From Muricoccus pecuniae (GTDB taxonomy: Bacteria > Pseudomonadota > Alphaproteobacteria > Acetobacterales > Acetobacteraceae), in NCBI RefSeq assembly GCF_014199205.1, contig NZ_JACIJD010000008.1, forward strand, positions 124,001-188,000: a stretch of 64,000 bases of DNA, read 5' to 3'. A program made the position numbers and the translations under genes. Below are positions 36,889-44,949 of the stretch, piece by piece (the first letter of the stretch is position 1; each line of letters begins with the position of its first letter). A model generated the notes under the pieces. That model saw only the letters and a list, made by a program, of their open reading frames with translations, searched no databases and had not been told where the DNA came from.

Positions 36889-37650
36889 ATGTACGGTCCC
36901 TGGCGGGGCGGGCGGAGCTTCGATCTCGGGCGGATGACGCTGCGGGAACTCGTGGTCGCCTATGCCGCCCATCCCGCGATCCATCTCTACGCCGTGCTGG
37001 CGGTGGTCAGCACCGTCCTCGCGGTGCTCTGGGGAGAGGGCGCCGGGTTCCGACCGCTGCTCGCGGTGCTCGCCACCGCCCTCGCCTATCCCCTGGCCTG
37101 GTACCTCATCCACCGCTTCGTCCTGCACTCCCGCTTCCTCTACCGCTCGCCCCTCACGGCCGCGCTCTGGAAGCGGATCCATTTCGACCACCACCAGGAC
37201 CCGCACCGGCTGGACGTGCTCTTCGGCGCCCCGGTGACGACACTGCCGACGATCCTCGCGATCCTCATCCCCCTCGGCTGGTTCGTGGGCGGCGGGCGCG
37301 CGGGCGCGGCGGCGGCCGTGGCCGCGGGGCTCGTCATCACCTGCATCTACGAGTTCTGCCACTGCATCCAGCACCTCAACTTTAAGCCGCGCAGCCGGCT
37401 GCTGCGCCGGATGAAGGAGCTGCACCTCGCCCACCACTTCCACCACGAGGGCGGCAATTTCGGGATCACGAGCTACCTGATCGACCGCGGCTTCGGCACC
37501 TACTACGCCGAGGCGCGGGAGCGGCCGCGCAGCCCGCACGCCTTCAACCTCGGCTATGACCGCGCCGAGGCGGAGCGCTTCCCCTGGGTCGCCCGGCTGA
37601 CCGGCGCGCCGCCGCGCGACCGCCCCGCCCGCCCGGGCGAGAAGGCGTGA
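36889..37650 (+). CDS. fatty acid hydroxylase-superfamily enzyme
   Basis: 253-residue membrane di-iron enzyme of the sterol desaturase/fatty-acid-hydroxylase group. The histidine clusters are visible: HRFVLHSR, HFDHHQDPHR, HCIQHLNF and HLAHHFHHEG, set among four hydrophobic segments. ATG 36889 has AGGGAG eight bases upstream; GTG 36880 is an in-frame alternative. The stop overlaps the ceramide-synthase gene start (GTGA), so a hydroxyl group on the ceramide acyl chain or long-chain base is the most likely product. Confidence 0.82.
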   Translation: MYGPWRGGRSFDLGRMTLRELVVAYAAHPAIHLYAVLAVVSTVLAVLWGEGAGFRPLLAVLATALAYPLAWYLIHRFVLHSRFLYRSPLTAALWKRIHFDHHQDPHRLDVLFGAPVTTLPTILAILIPLGWFVGGGRAGAAAAVAAGLVITCIYEFCHCIQHLNFKPRSRLLRRMKELHLAHHFHHEGGNFGITSYLIDRGFGTYYAEARERPRSPHAFNLGYDRAEAERFPWVARLTGAPPRDRPARPGEKA

Positions 37651-38807
37651 CCCCGCGGGCGGCGGCGAGCCAGCCCATCGAGGTCGAGTTGGTCGGGGGC
37701 CGCGCCGCCCTCGACCGCTTCATCCGCCTGCCCAACACGCTGAACAGCGCCGATCCCGCCTGGGTCCCGCCGCTCGCCATGGAGCGGCGCGGCGCGCTCT
37801 CGCCCCGGAGCAATCCCTGGTTCCGCCACGGCGAGGCCGCCTTCTGGATCGCGCGCCGGGGCGGGCGCGACGTCGGGCGGATCAGCGCGCAGGAGGACCG
37901 TCTGGCACCGGCGGTGGAGGGGCAGCGCCCCGCCTATTTCGGCCTGCTCGCGGCCGAGGACGACCGGGAGGTCTTCGCCGCCCTGCTCGGCACCGCCGAG
38001 GCCTGGGCGGCCTCGCGCGGGCTGCGGCTGGTCCAGGGTCCCTTCAGCCTCTCCATCAACGAGCAGACCGGCCTGCTCGTCTCGGGCTTCGACACGCCGC
38101 CCATGCTGATGATGCCGCACGACCCCCCCTATGCCGGGCCGCATCTGGAGGCGCTCGGCTACCGCAAGGCGCGCGACCTGCTCGCCTATGTCTGCGAACC
38201 CGACGTGCCGCTGCCCCCGGCCGCCGCCCGCGCCATCGCGCGCGGCCTGCCCGCGGGCGTCACGCTGCGCCCGCTGCGCCGGAGGGAATTGCGGGCGGAG
38301 GTCGACCTGCTGATCGACATCTTCAACGAGGCCTGGGCAGGCAACTGGGGCTTCGTGCCCTTCACGCCGGAGGAGGTGGCGCATCTCGCCTCCGAGCTGC
38401 GGCCCCTGCTCCACGAGCGCCTGGTCTGGTTCGCCGAGATGAGGGGCCGCGCGGTGGGCTTCGGCGTCTGCCTGCCCAACCTGAACGAGGCCATCCGGGA
38501 CCTCTCCGGCCGGCTGCTGCCCTTCGGCTGGGCGCGGCTGCTCTGGCGGCTGAAGGTGAAGGGCGTCTCCACCGCGCGCGTGCCGCTGATGGGGTTCCGG
38601 CGGGAGATCGGCGCGGGGATGCTCGGCCGCGTCCTCCCGATCTTCCTCATCGAGGCGCTGCGGCGCGAGGCGCTGGCGCTCGGTTTCAAGCGGATCGAGA
38701 TGTCCTGGGTGCTGGAGGACAATCTCCGCATGCGCCACATCGCCGAGGCCTTCGGCGCCCGCGCCTACAAGACCTACCGCGTCTACGAGAAGGCGCTTCC
38801 GGCATGA
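37647..38807 (+). CDS. bcerS: bacterial ceramide synthase (GNAT-like)
   Basis: 386 residues of the GNAT-fold family that includes Caulobacter bCerS, which N-acylates the sphingoid base. Recognisable family blocks: LPNTLNSADPAWVPPLA at the N-terminus, GPFSLSINEQTGLLVSGFDT, MMPHDPPYAGPHLEALGY and the C-terminal KRIEMSWVLEDNLRMRHIAE. No membrane helix is obvious. GTG start coupled to the hydroxylase stop; its stop overlaps the next gene (ATGA). Recognition is from memory of the family and should be checked by alignment. Confidence 0.78.
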   Translation: MTPRAAASQPIEVELVGGRAALDRFIRLPNTLNSADPAWVPPLAMERRGALSPRSNPWFRHGEAAFWIARRGGRDVGRISAQEDRLAPAVEGQRPAYFGLLAAEDDREVFAALLGTAEAWAASRGLRLVQGPFSLSINEQTGLLVSGFDTPPMLMMPHDPPYAGPHLEALGYRKARDLLAYVCEPDVPLPPAAARAIARGLPAGVTLRPLRRRELRAEVDLLIDIFNEAWAGNWGFVPFTPEEVAHLASELRPLLHERLVWFAEMRGRAVGFGVCLPNLNEAIRDLSGRLLPFGWARLLWRLKVKGVSTARVPLMGFRREIGAGMLGRVLPIFLIEALRREALALGFKRIEMSWVLEDNLRMRHIAEAFGARAYKTYRVYEKALPA

Positions 38808-39619
38808 GGCCGGGCCTGGCGGAGGGCGTGACGGCGCTGGTCCTCGCGGGGCAGCGGCGCGGGACGGACCCGATGGCCGCCGCCGCCGGCCTCTCCCACA
38901 AGGCGCTGCTGCCGGTCGCCGGGGTGCCCATGCTGCTGCGCGTGGTCGCGGCGCTGCGGGGCTCGCCCGGGATCGGGCGGATCGTCGTCTCCGTCGAAGC
39001 GTCGGGGACGACGCTGCGCGGCCTGGAAGGACTGGATGGGGTGATCCTCCGAGAGGCCGCCCCGAGCCCCGCGCGCAGCGCCGCCGCCGCTTTCGGGGAG
39101 TTCGGCGCCCCAATGCTGGTGACCACCGCCGACCACGCGCTGCTGACGCCCGCGATGGTGGGCCACTTCCTTGCCGCCGCCCCGGCCGGCGCGGCGGCCA
39201 TCGCGGGACTTGCCCGGCGGGAGACGGTGCTGGGCGAGTTCCCGGGCACGCGGCGGACCTGGCTGCGCTTCCGCGACGGCGATTTCAGCGGCTGCAACCT
39301 CTTCCTCCTCGCCACCCCGGAGGCCGCGGGCGCGCTCCGTTTCTGGCAGGATCTGGAGGGGCGGCGGAAGCGGCCGCTGGCCATGGCCTGGATGATCGGC
39401 CCGGCGACCCTCCTCCGCCACGCCCTGGGACGGCTGACCCTGCGCGGCGCGCTGGACGCGCTGGAGGTCCGCTGCGGCGCGCGCCTCGCCACCGTGGACA
39501 TGCCCTTCGGCGCGGCCGCGGTGGACGTGGACAAGCCGGAGGACCTGCGGCTCGTCGAGGAACGGCTGCGCGGCGAGCCGGCCGGGCTTGAGGGATCGGC
39601 GCCCTCCCTCACATCCTGA
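38804..39619 (+). CDS. MobA/GlmU-like nucleotidyltransferase
   Basis: 271 residues with a GT-A nucleotidyltransferase start (ALVLAGQRRGTDPMA, HKALLPVAGVPMLLRV), the central aspartate pair VTTADHALL and a late FGAAAVDVDKPEDL that resembles the metal-binding segment of sugar-nucleotide or CDP-alcohol synthases. It is translationally coupled to the ceramide synthase. It could supply the activated headgroup used by the phosphotransferase whose own N-terminal domain lacks the nucleotide loop. Substrate unknown. Confidence 0.7.
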   Translation: MRPGLAEGVTALVLAGQRRGTDPMAAAAGLSHKALLPVAGVPMLLRVVAALRGSPGIGRIVVSVEASGTTLRGLEGLDGVILREAAPSPARSAAAAFGEFGAPMLVTTADHALLTPAMVGHFLAAAPAGAAAIAGLARRETVLGEFPGTRRTWLRFRDGDFSGCNLFLLATPEAAGALRFWQDLEGRRKRPLAMAWMIGPATLLRHALGRLTLRGALDALEVRCGARLATVDMPFGAAAVDVDKPEDLRLVEERLRGEPAGLEGSAPSLTS

Positions 39620-39663
39620 CGGACCGGTCCTGGCGCGACCGGAGCAGCGGAGACGGAGCACGC

Positions 39664-40950
39664 ATGCGGATCCTCGCCATCGGGCCACGCGCCTATCTCG
39701 GCGACGTCTATCTCGCGCTGATGCGCGAGGGCCACGAGGTCCGCGTGCATGCCGAGGACCCTCCAGCCTTCCGCGCCTTCGGCGGGCTGATCGAGACCGT
39801 GCCGGACTGGCGGGCCGAGCTCGACTGGGTAGGGCGCGACGGCATCGTCTTCTTCGAGCGCATCGGCCGCGGCGCGATCCAGGACAGGCTGCGGGCGCAG
39901 GGCTATCGCGTCGTCGGCGGCAGCGCCTTCGGCGACCGGCTGGAGGAGGAGCGCGAGTTCGGCCAGTCCGTGCTGCGGGAGGCCGGGCTTCAGATCGCGG
40001 AGAGCCACTCCTTCGAGCACCCGTCCCTCGCCCTCGAATGGCTCGCCCGCCATCCCGGGCGCTACGTGCTGAAGCATGACGACGTGAAGCGCACCACCTT
40101 CGTCGGGGACCATCCCGAGGGCGCGGACCTCGCCTTCATGCTCCGCCGCGCCGGCGACGGGCGCGTGCTGCTGATGGAGCGGCTCGACGGGGTGGAGGTC
40201 GGGGTCGGGGCGTATTTCGACGGCCGCGCCTTCCTTCGCCCGGCCTGCATCGACTTCGAGCACAAGCGCTTCTTCCCCGGCGAGATGGGCGAGATGACGG
40301 GGGAGATGGGCACCCTCGCCGCCTATGACGGCTCGGAACCTCTTTTTGCCGCCACGCTGGACCGCATGGCGCCCCGCTTCGCCGAGGCCGGGCATGTCGG
40401 CTACGTCAACCTCAACCTCATCGTGAACGAGCGCGGGGTCTGGCCCCTGGAGTTCACCTGCCGCTTCGGCAATCCCGGCTTCGCCGTGCTCGCCGCCCTC
40501 CAGCGGGATGGCTGGGGGGACCTGTTCGGGCGCATGGCCTCCGGCGCCTCGGCATCGGGGGAACCCCGCTTCGCCACCCGCCCCGGCTGGTCGGTCGCCA
40601 TCGTGCTGACCGTGCCGCCCTTCCCCGCCCATACGGAGAGCAGCCCGCCGGAGGAGGACCCGCCCGTCTTCTTCCTCCGCCCGCCCGAGGGCGAGGAGCT
40701 GGACAGCTATCACTTCGTGGACATGCGGAAGGAGGACGGGCAGCTCCTCGGCCACCGCCGCTCCGGCCACCTCATGATCGTGACGGGCACGGGCCCGACC
40801 GTGGAGGCCGCGCAGGAGGCCGCGCGGGCGCGGGCGCGCAACGTCGTCGCCCCCGAGCTGCGCTGGCGCGCCGATATCGGGGACCGCTTCCTCCGGGGAG
40901 AGCGCGAACGCCTCCGGACCCTCGGCTGGCTGCCCGCCGCGCCGGGCTGA
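39664..40950 (+). CDS. PurD-like ATP-grasp ligase
   Basis: 428 residues annotated by resemblance to phosphoribosylamine-glycine ligase. The ATP-grasp core is visible (YVLKHDDVKRTTFVGD, LLMERLDGVEVGVGAYFDG, VNLNLIVNERGVWPLEFTCRFG). It is not a normal PurD: the GREHAL signature after the first strand is absent (MRILAIGPRAYLGDVY) and the usual ENVRFGDPE is FTCRFGNPG. It more likely joins another acid and amine, possibly in headgroup building. It lies 44 bases after the coupled genes. Confidence 0.72.
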   Translation: MRILAIGPRAYLGDVYLALMREGHEVRVHAEDPPAFRAFGGLIETVPDWRAELDWVGRDGIVFFERIGRGAIQDRLRAQGYRVVGGSAFGDRLEEEREFGQSVLREAGLQIAESHSFEHPSLALEWLARHPGRYVLKHDDVKRTTFVGDHPEGADLAFMLRRAGDGRVLLMERLDGVEVGVGAYFDGRAFLRPACIDFEHKRFFPGEMGEMTGEMGTLAAYDGSEPLFAATLDRMAPRFAEAGHVGYVNLNLIVNERGVWPLEFTCRFGNPGFAVLAALQRDGWGDLFGRMASGASASGEPRFATRPGWSVAIVLTVPPFPAHTESSPPEEDPPVFFLRPPEGEELDSYHFVDMRKEDGQLLGHRRSGHLMIVTGTGPTVEAAQEAARARARNVVAPELRWRADIGDRFLRGERERLRTLGWLPAAPG

Positions 40951-40963
40951 GGGGGCGCGCCGG

Positions 40964-42199
40964 TCAGCCCGTGGCGGCGCGCAGGCGGCGCTCCATCTCC
41001 GCGATCCCCGCGCCGTCCACATTGGCGAAGGCGATGCGGAGATGCGTGCTCTCCCCCGCGAAGGCGGGGCCGGGCAGGCACATCAGCCCGTGCTGCCGGG
41101 CGAGCCGCTCCACCACCTCCCAGGCCGGGGTCGCGCCGAAGGGGTGGCGGACATAGGCGAAATAGGCGCCGAGGGAATCCAGCCGCCAGCCCGGCAGCCG
41201 TGAGAAGGCCGCCCGCACCGCCCGCGCGCGCCCCACCATCTCCGCCCGGTTCGCCGCGCGCCATTCCGCCAGGTGGCCGAGGCCCCAGCTCAGCGCCACC
41301 TGCCCCGCCCGCGCGGCGCAGATCTGCACGCAGTCCATCACCTTGCCGAGTTCCGGCATCAGCGCCGGCGGCGCGCCGATCGCCCCGAGCCGGTAGCCCG
41401 GCACCGCGAAGGACTTGGAGAAGCTGTAGAGCTGGACGAGGTTCTCCGGCCATGCCTCGCCCGAGAGGAGGTCGTGCGCGCGGTCCTGCCCCTCAGGCAG
41501 GAAGTCGCGATAGGTCTCGTCGAGGACGAGCCAGATCCCGCGCTCCCGGCACAGGGCGTGGAAGCGCGCGATCACCTCGGGCGAGAGGATCGCGCCCGTC
41601 GGGTTGTTGGGGGTGACGAGCACGATCGCCCTCACCCGCCCGTCGATCAGCGCCGCCGCCTCCTCGGGATCGGGCACGAAGCCCCGCTCCGGGCGGCAGG
41701 GCAGCGCGCGCGCCTCGATCCCCAGCATGGAGAGCGTCATCTGGTGGTTGAAGTACCAGGGCGTGGGCAGCAGCACCGCGTCCCCGCGCCCGGCCAGCGC
41801 CATCATGGCGACGAAATAGGCCTGGTTGCAGCCGGCGGTGATCGCCACCTCCGCCGCCCGGCGCGGCCCGCCATAGACGCTCCCGAGCTCCGCGGCATAG
41901 GCCTCGCGCAGCGCCGCCTCACCCATGATGGGGCCGTAGCCGGCCGTGGCCGGGCTCCCCGCGGCCAGGGAGAGCTGCTCCAGCATCCCCGGCGCGGGCG
42001 GATGGGCCGGCACGGCCTGGCAGAGGTTGAGCAGCGGCCCCTCCCCGCCCCGGTACTCCGCGCCCCAGGCCTGGATCTCGGGGATGGGCGGGCTGCCGGT
42101 GTCGAGCAGGCGGGGGTTCAAGGCCGGGCTGGAGGGAGCCGCCGGGCGGGACGGGCGCGTCGCGGCGGGCGGCAAGGGCGCCATGAGAGAGATGTTCAT
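40964..42199 (-). CDS. class I/II aminotransferase
   Basis: 411-residue PLP enzyme. Key segments: TAGCNQAYFVAMMALAGRGD, VTPNNPTGAILSPEV, LVLDETYRDFL, and the PLP lysine in LYSFSKSFAVPGYRLGA (about residue 246); the C-terminal arginine is in HLRIAFANV. Specificity is not evident. It converges on the ATP-grasp gene with a 13-base gap and could provide an amino donor for it, though it may be unrelated. ATG 42199 is used; an ATG six codons later is possible. Confidence 0.85.
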   Translation of the reverse strand: MNISLMAPLPPAATRPSRPAAPSSPALNPRLLDTGSPPIPEIQAWGAEYRGGEGPLLNLCQAVPAHPPAPGMLEQLSLAAGSPATAGYGPIMGEAALREAYAAELGSVYGGPRRAAEVAITAGCNQAYFVAMMALAGRGDAVLLPTPWYFNHQMTLSMLGIEARALPCRPERGFVPDPEEAAALIDGRVRAIVLVTPNNPTGAILSPEVIARFHALCRERGIWLVLDETYRDFLPEGQDRAHDLLSGEAWPENLVQLYSFSKSFAVPGYRLGAIGAPPALMPELGKVMDCVQICAARAGQVALSWGLGHLAEWRAANRAEMVGRARAVRAAFSRLPGWRLDSLGAYFAYVRHPFGATPAWEVVERLARQHGLMCLPGPAFAGESTHLRIAFANVDGAGIAEMERRLRAATG

Positions 42200-42495
42200 C
42201 GAGCCTGAGCCTCCACCTGTTCCAGCTCAACGCCGGTGGCCGCGCCGCGTTCGGGGCGCCGCCGTCGCGGGGGCTGCTGAACGCCACCCGCGGGCCCACT
42301 CAGGGCGCCATCCTGCCCGCGTGAGGCCGCGCCGCGCCTCGATGGCAATGCCCGGGAAGCTCGGCAAGCCCGGCAAGGGTGCCTGCGCGCCTTCGTGACC
42401 GATGGCGCCGCGGGGCGTTAGCCAGCACGGCCATGCCTTCGCGGGCGGAGCCGGGTGCCGATCGGGCCCCGGAGAGACGGGCCCGGGAGGACAGC

Positions 42496-43827
42496 ATGCA
42501 GGAACGGATCGCAGGGCCCGAGGCGCGACACCCCGGGAAGGGTGGCCGCCACCCCCTCCGGGGCCTCGCCATCGCGCTCGGCCTGCTCGCCGCGGCCCCT
42601 CTCGGGGGCTGCGCCCTCCTGCGGACGGGGGTGTCGATGCTGGAGGCTTCCACCCCGCCCCCCGTCGCCCTCTCGCTCGACGATGCCGTGGCCGGGCTCA
42701 CCGGGGCGCTGATCGCCAACGCTCAGCTCGGCCTGCCCAACGCCTCCGGCACCTACCGCACGGTGGTGGACCCCTGGATCGATCGCGGGACGGGCGAGCA
42801 GTCCGAGACGACGCGGGCGATGGAGACGCGGATCGGGGAGCTGGTCCGCACACGCTTCCCCCTGGTCGAGCTGCTGCCCTTCGGCACGGAGAGCCTGGCG
42901 CGGGAGCCGCTGATCGTCATCGGCGCCATCAACGCCGTCGCGTCGCCCGGCTCCGTCGAGCCGGTGCCGGAGGACCGGGCGGGCGCCTATCGGATCTGGG
43001 GCATCATCGGCAATCTGGCGACCGGGCGGGTGATCTCCAGCGAGCAGGCCTGGGCCCGGCGCGAGGACGTGACCGCCGCCCCCGCCGCCATCTTCCGCGA
43101 CAGCCCGACCTGGATGCCCGACCGCGCGACGGAGGCCTATCTCCGCACGAGCCTCGCCCGGAAGGGCGACCCCATCGACCCGCAATACCTCGCCGGCCTT
43201 CCCGCCACGGCGCTGCTGGCCGAGGGCACGCGCGCCTACGAGGCCGGGCGCTACGCCGAGGCGCTGGACCGCTTCACCGGAGCTGAGCGCCTTCCCTCGG
43301 GCGAGCAGCCCCGTACCTATAACGGCATCTATCTCGTCAGCGCCGCCCTCGGCCGCGCCGATGCGGCGGAGGCGGCCTTCGGGCGGCTGGTGGATCTCGG
43401 CCTCGACCGCGGGCAGGTGATGGTGAAGTTCACCTTCCAGCCGGGCTCGACGAATTTCTGGCCGGACCCCGTGATCTCCGGCCCCTACCCTGTTTGGATC
43501 CGGCAGATCGCCGGGCGCGTCGCGGCGCGCAACACCTGCCTGCTGCTGCGCGGCCATAGCAGCCCGAGCGGCTCGGCCACCGCCAATGAGCGGCTCTCCC
43601 TCGCCCGGGCAGAGGCGCTCCGCCGCCGGATCGCGCAGGAGCAGCCCTCCCTCCGCTCCCGCCTGCGGGCCGAGGGGGCGGGGGCGAGCGAGCCCATCGT
43701 CGGCACCGGGGCCGACAACGCCTCGGATGTCCTGGACCGCCGCGTCGAGCTGCGCCCCGTGCCCTGCGCGGACGTCGCCCTCGGCACGTTGCCCGGTTCG
43801 GGCATGGAAGAGCGGCTCATCCGCTAG
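42496..43827 (+). CDS. lipoprotein with TPR-like and OmpA-type C-terminal domain
   Basis: 443 residues. ATG 42496 (AGGA upstream) gives a lipoprotein signal: LRGLAIALGLLAAAPLGGC, lipobox cysteine near residue 36. A central region (ALLAEGTRAYEAGRYAEALDRF) reads as one tetratricopeptide motif. The C-terminal 120 residues are OmpA-like, with FTFQPGSTNFWPD, LLRGHSSPSGSATANERLS and the arginine-rich DVLDRRVEL that normally binds peptidoglycan. Likely outer-membrane lipoprotein touching the cell wall. The 296 bases before it hold no other gene I can support. Confidence 0.78.
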   Translation: MQERIAGPEARHPGKGGRHPLRGLAIALGLLAAAPLGGCALLRTGVSMLEASTPPPVALSLDDAVAGLTGALIANAQLGLPNASGTYRTVVDPWIDRGTGEQSETTRAMETRIGELVRTRFPLVELLPFGTESLAREPLIVIGAINAVASPGSVEPVPEDRAGAYRIWGIIGNLATGRVISSEQAWARREDVTAAPAAIFRDSPTWMPDRATEAYLRTSLARKGDPIDPQYLAGLPATALLAEGTRAYEAGRYAEALDRFTGAERLPSGEQPRTYNGIYLVSAALGRADAAEAAFGRLVDLGLDRGQVMVKFTFQPGSTNFWPDPVISGPYPVWIRQIAGRVAARNTCLLLRGHSSPSGSATANERLSLARAEALRRRIAQEQPSLRSRLRAEGAGASEPIVGTGADNASDVLDRRVELRPVPCADVALGTLPGSGMEERLIR

Positions 43828-43920
43828 TTCCGGTGCCGCGGCGCCCGCCCGAACCGCGCGGGGGTGTTGCGCCGCGCCGGAAGCACCGATCTAGAGACAG
43901 GCGACGAGGGAGAGTGACCG

Positions 43921-44901
43921 ATGGCGAGAACGGAGGAGGATGGGCTGGTGCCCGAGGCGATGCGGCCCCGGCCGGAGAAGCTTGCCTACGACCTCGACCA
44001 GGCCCTTCGCGCGGTCGTCACCCTGCGCGCCCGCGTGCCGGAGGACGCCTTCACCGCCGGCACGCTCGGGACGGAGCGCGCGGGCAATGCGGTGCTGATC
44101 CGGGAGGACGGGCTGTTCCTGACCATCGGCTACCTCATCACCGAGGCCGATGAGATCTGGCTCACCACCGGGGAGGGGCGGGTCGTGCCGGCCCATGTCG
44201 TCGGCTACGACCAGGAGACGGGCTTCGGCCTCGTCCAGGCCCTCGGGCGGACCGGCTTGCCCGCGCTCTCCCTCGGGGTGTCCGGCGCGGCGGAGCCGGG
44301 GCAGTCGGTCGTCTTCGCCGGGGCTGGCGGCCGGGCCGGCGCGCTGGCCGGGCAGATCGTCTCGCGCCAGGAGTTCACGGGCTACTGGGAGTACCTGCTG
44401 GACAGCGCGATCTACACCTCCCCCGCCCATCCCCTCTGGGGCGGCGCGGCGGTGATCGGGCCGGATGGCAGCCTCATCGGGATCGGCTCGATCCAGCTCG
44501 GCCACGATCCCGGGGACGGGCGCGTCCGCGTGCTCAACATGAGCGTGCCGATCGACCTGCTGAAGCCGATCCTCGACGAGATGCTGACCCTCGGCCGCCC
44601 GGCCCGCCCGGCCCGCCCCTGGCTCGGCGTCTCCGTCCATGCGGATGACGACGGGGTGGTCCTCCTCGGCGCGACGCCGCGCAGCCCGGCGGCGCGGGCA
44701 GGGCTGCGGAAGGGCGATGCGGTCCTCGCCGTCGGGGACCAGCCGGTCTCCGACCTCGCGGGGTTCTTCCGCGCGGTCTGGGCGCTCGGCCCCGCCGGGG
44801 TGGATGTCCCCCTCACCGTCGAGCGCGAGGGCGACCGCTTCGAGGTGAGCGTCACCTCCGGCGACCGGCAGCGCTTCCTGAAATCCGCGCCGCTGCACTG
44901 A
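43921..44901 (+). CDS. catalytically degenerate HtrA-like protein with PDZ domain
   Basis: 326 residues in the order of an HtrA/DegP protease plus one PDZ domain (SPAARAGLRKGDAVLAVGDQ). The fold markers are there (GNAVLIREDGLFLT, PAHVVGYDQET, GSLIGIGSIQ) but all three catalytic positions differ: the usual NNHVV histidine is tyrosine (IGYLI), the RTDLAVL aspartate is glycine (ETGFGLV), and the GNSGGP serine is replaced (PLWGGAA). There is no signal peptide, so it may be cytosolic. A scaffold or regulator role is more likely than proteolysis. Confidence 0.8.
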   Translation: MARTEEDGLVPEAMRPRPEKLAYDLDQALRAVVTLRARVPEDAFTAGTLGTERAGNAVLIREDGLFLTIGYLITEADEIWLTTGEGRVVPAHVVGYDQETGFGLVQALGRTGLPALSLGVSGAAEPGQSVVFAGAGGRAGALAGQIVSRQEFTGYWEYLLDSAIYTSPAHPLWGGAAVIGPDGSLIGIGSIQLGHDPGDGRVRVLNMSVPIDLLKPILDEMLTLGRPARPARPWLGVSVHADDDGVVLLGATPRSPAARAGLRKGDAVLAVGDQPVSDLAGFFRAVWALGPAGVDVPLTVEREGDRFEVSVTSGDRQRFLKSAPLH

Positions 44902-44916
44902 CCATTACGGCGGGAA

Positions 44917-44944
44917 GGGCCGGGGGCGCGGTGGCCCCCGGCCC
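44917..44944. terminator. bidirectional hairpin between convergent genes
   Basis: Perfect 11-bp stem (GGGCCGGGGGC 44917-44927 with GCCCCCGGCCC 44934-44944) and a 6-base loop, in the 48 bases between the HtrA-like stop and the TctC stop. Placement fits a terminator used from both sides, although T-tracts are absent. Confidence 0.65.
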
Positions 44945-44949
44945 GGCCA

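Noticed and set aside
39664-40950. Calling this gene purD
   Set aside because: The PurD GREHAL and FGDPE signatures are missing or changed and no purine genes are nearby.
43921-44901. Calling this an active DegP protease
   Set aside because: None of the three catalytic residues is found at the expected motif positions and there is no export signal.
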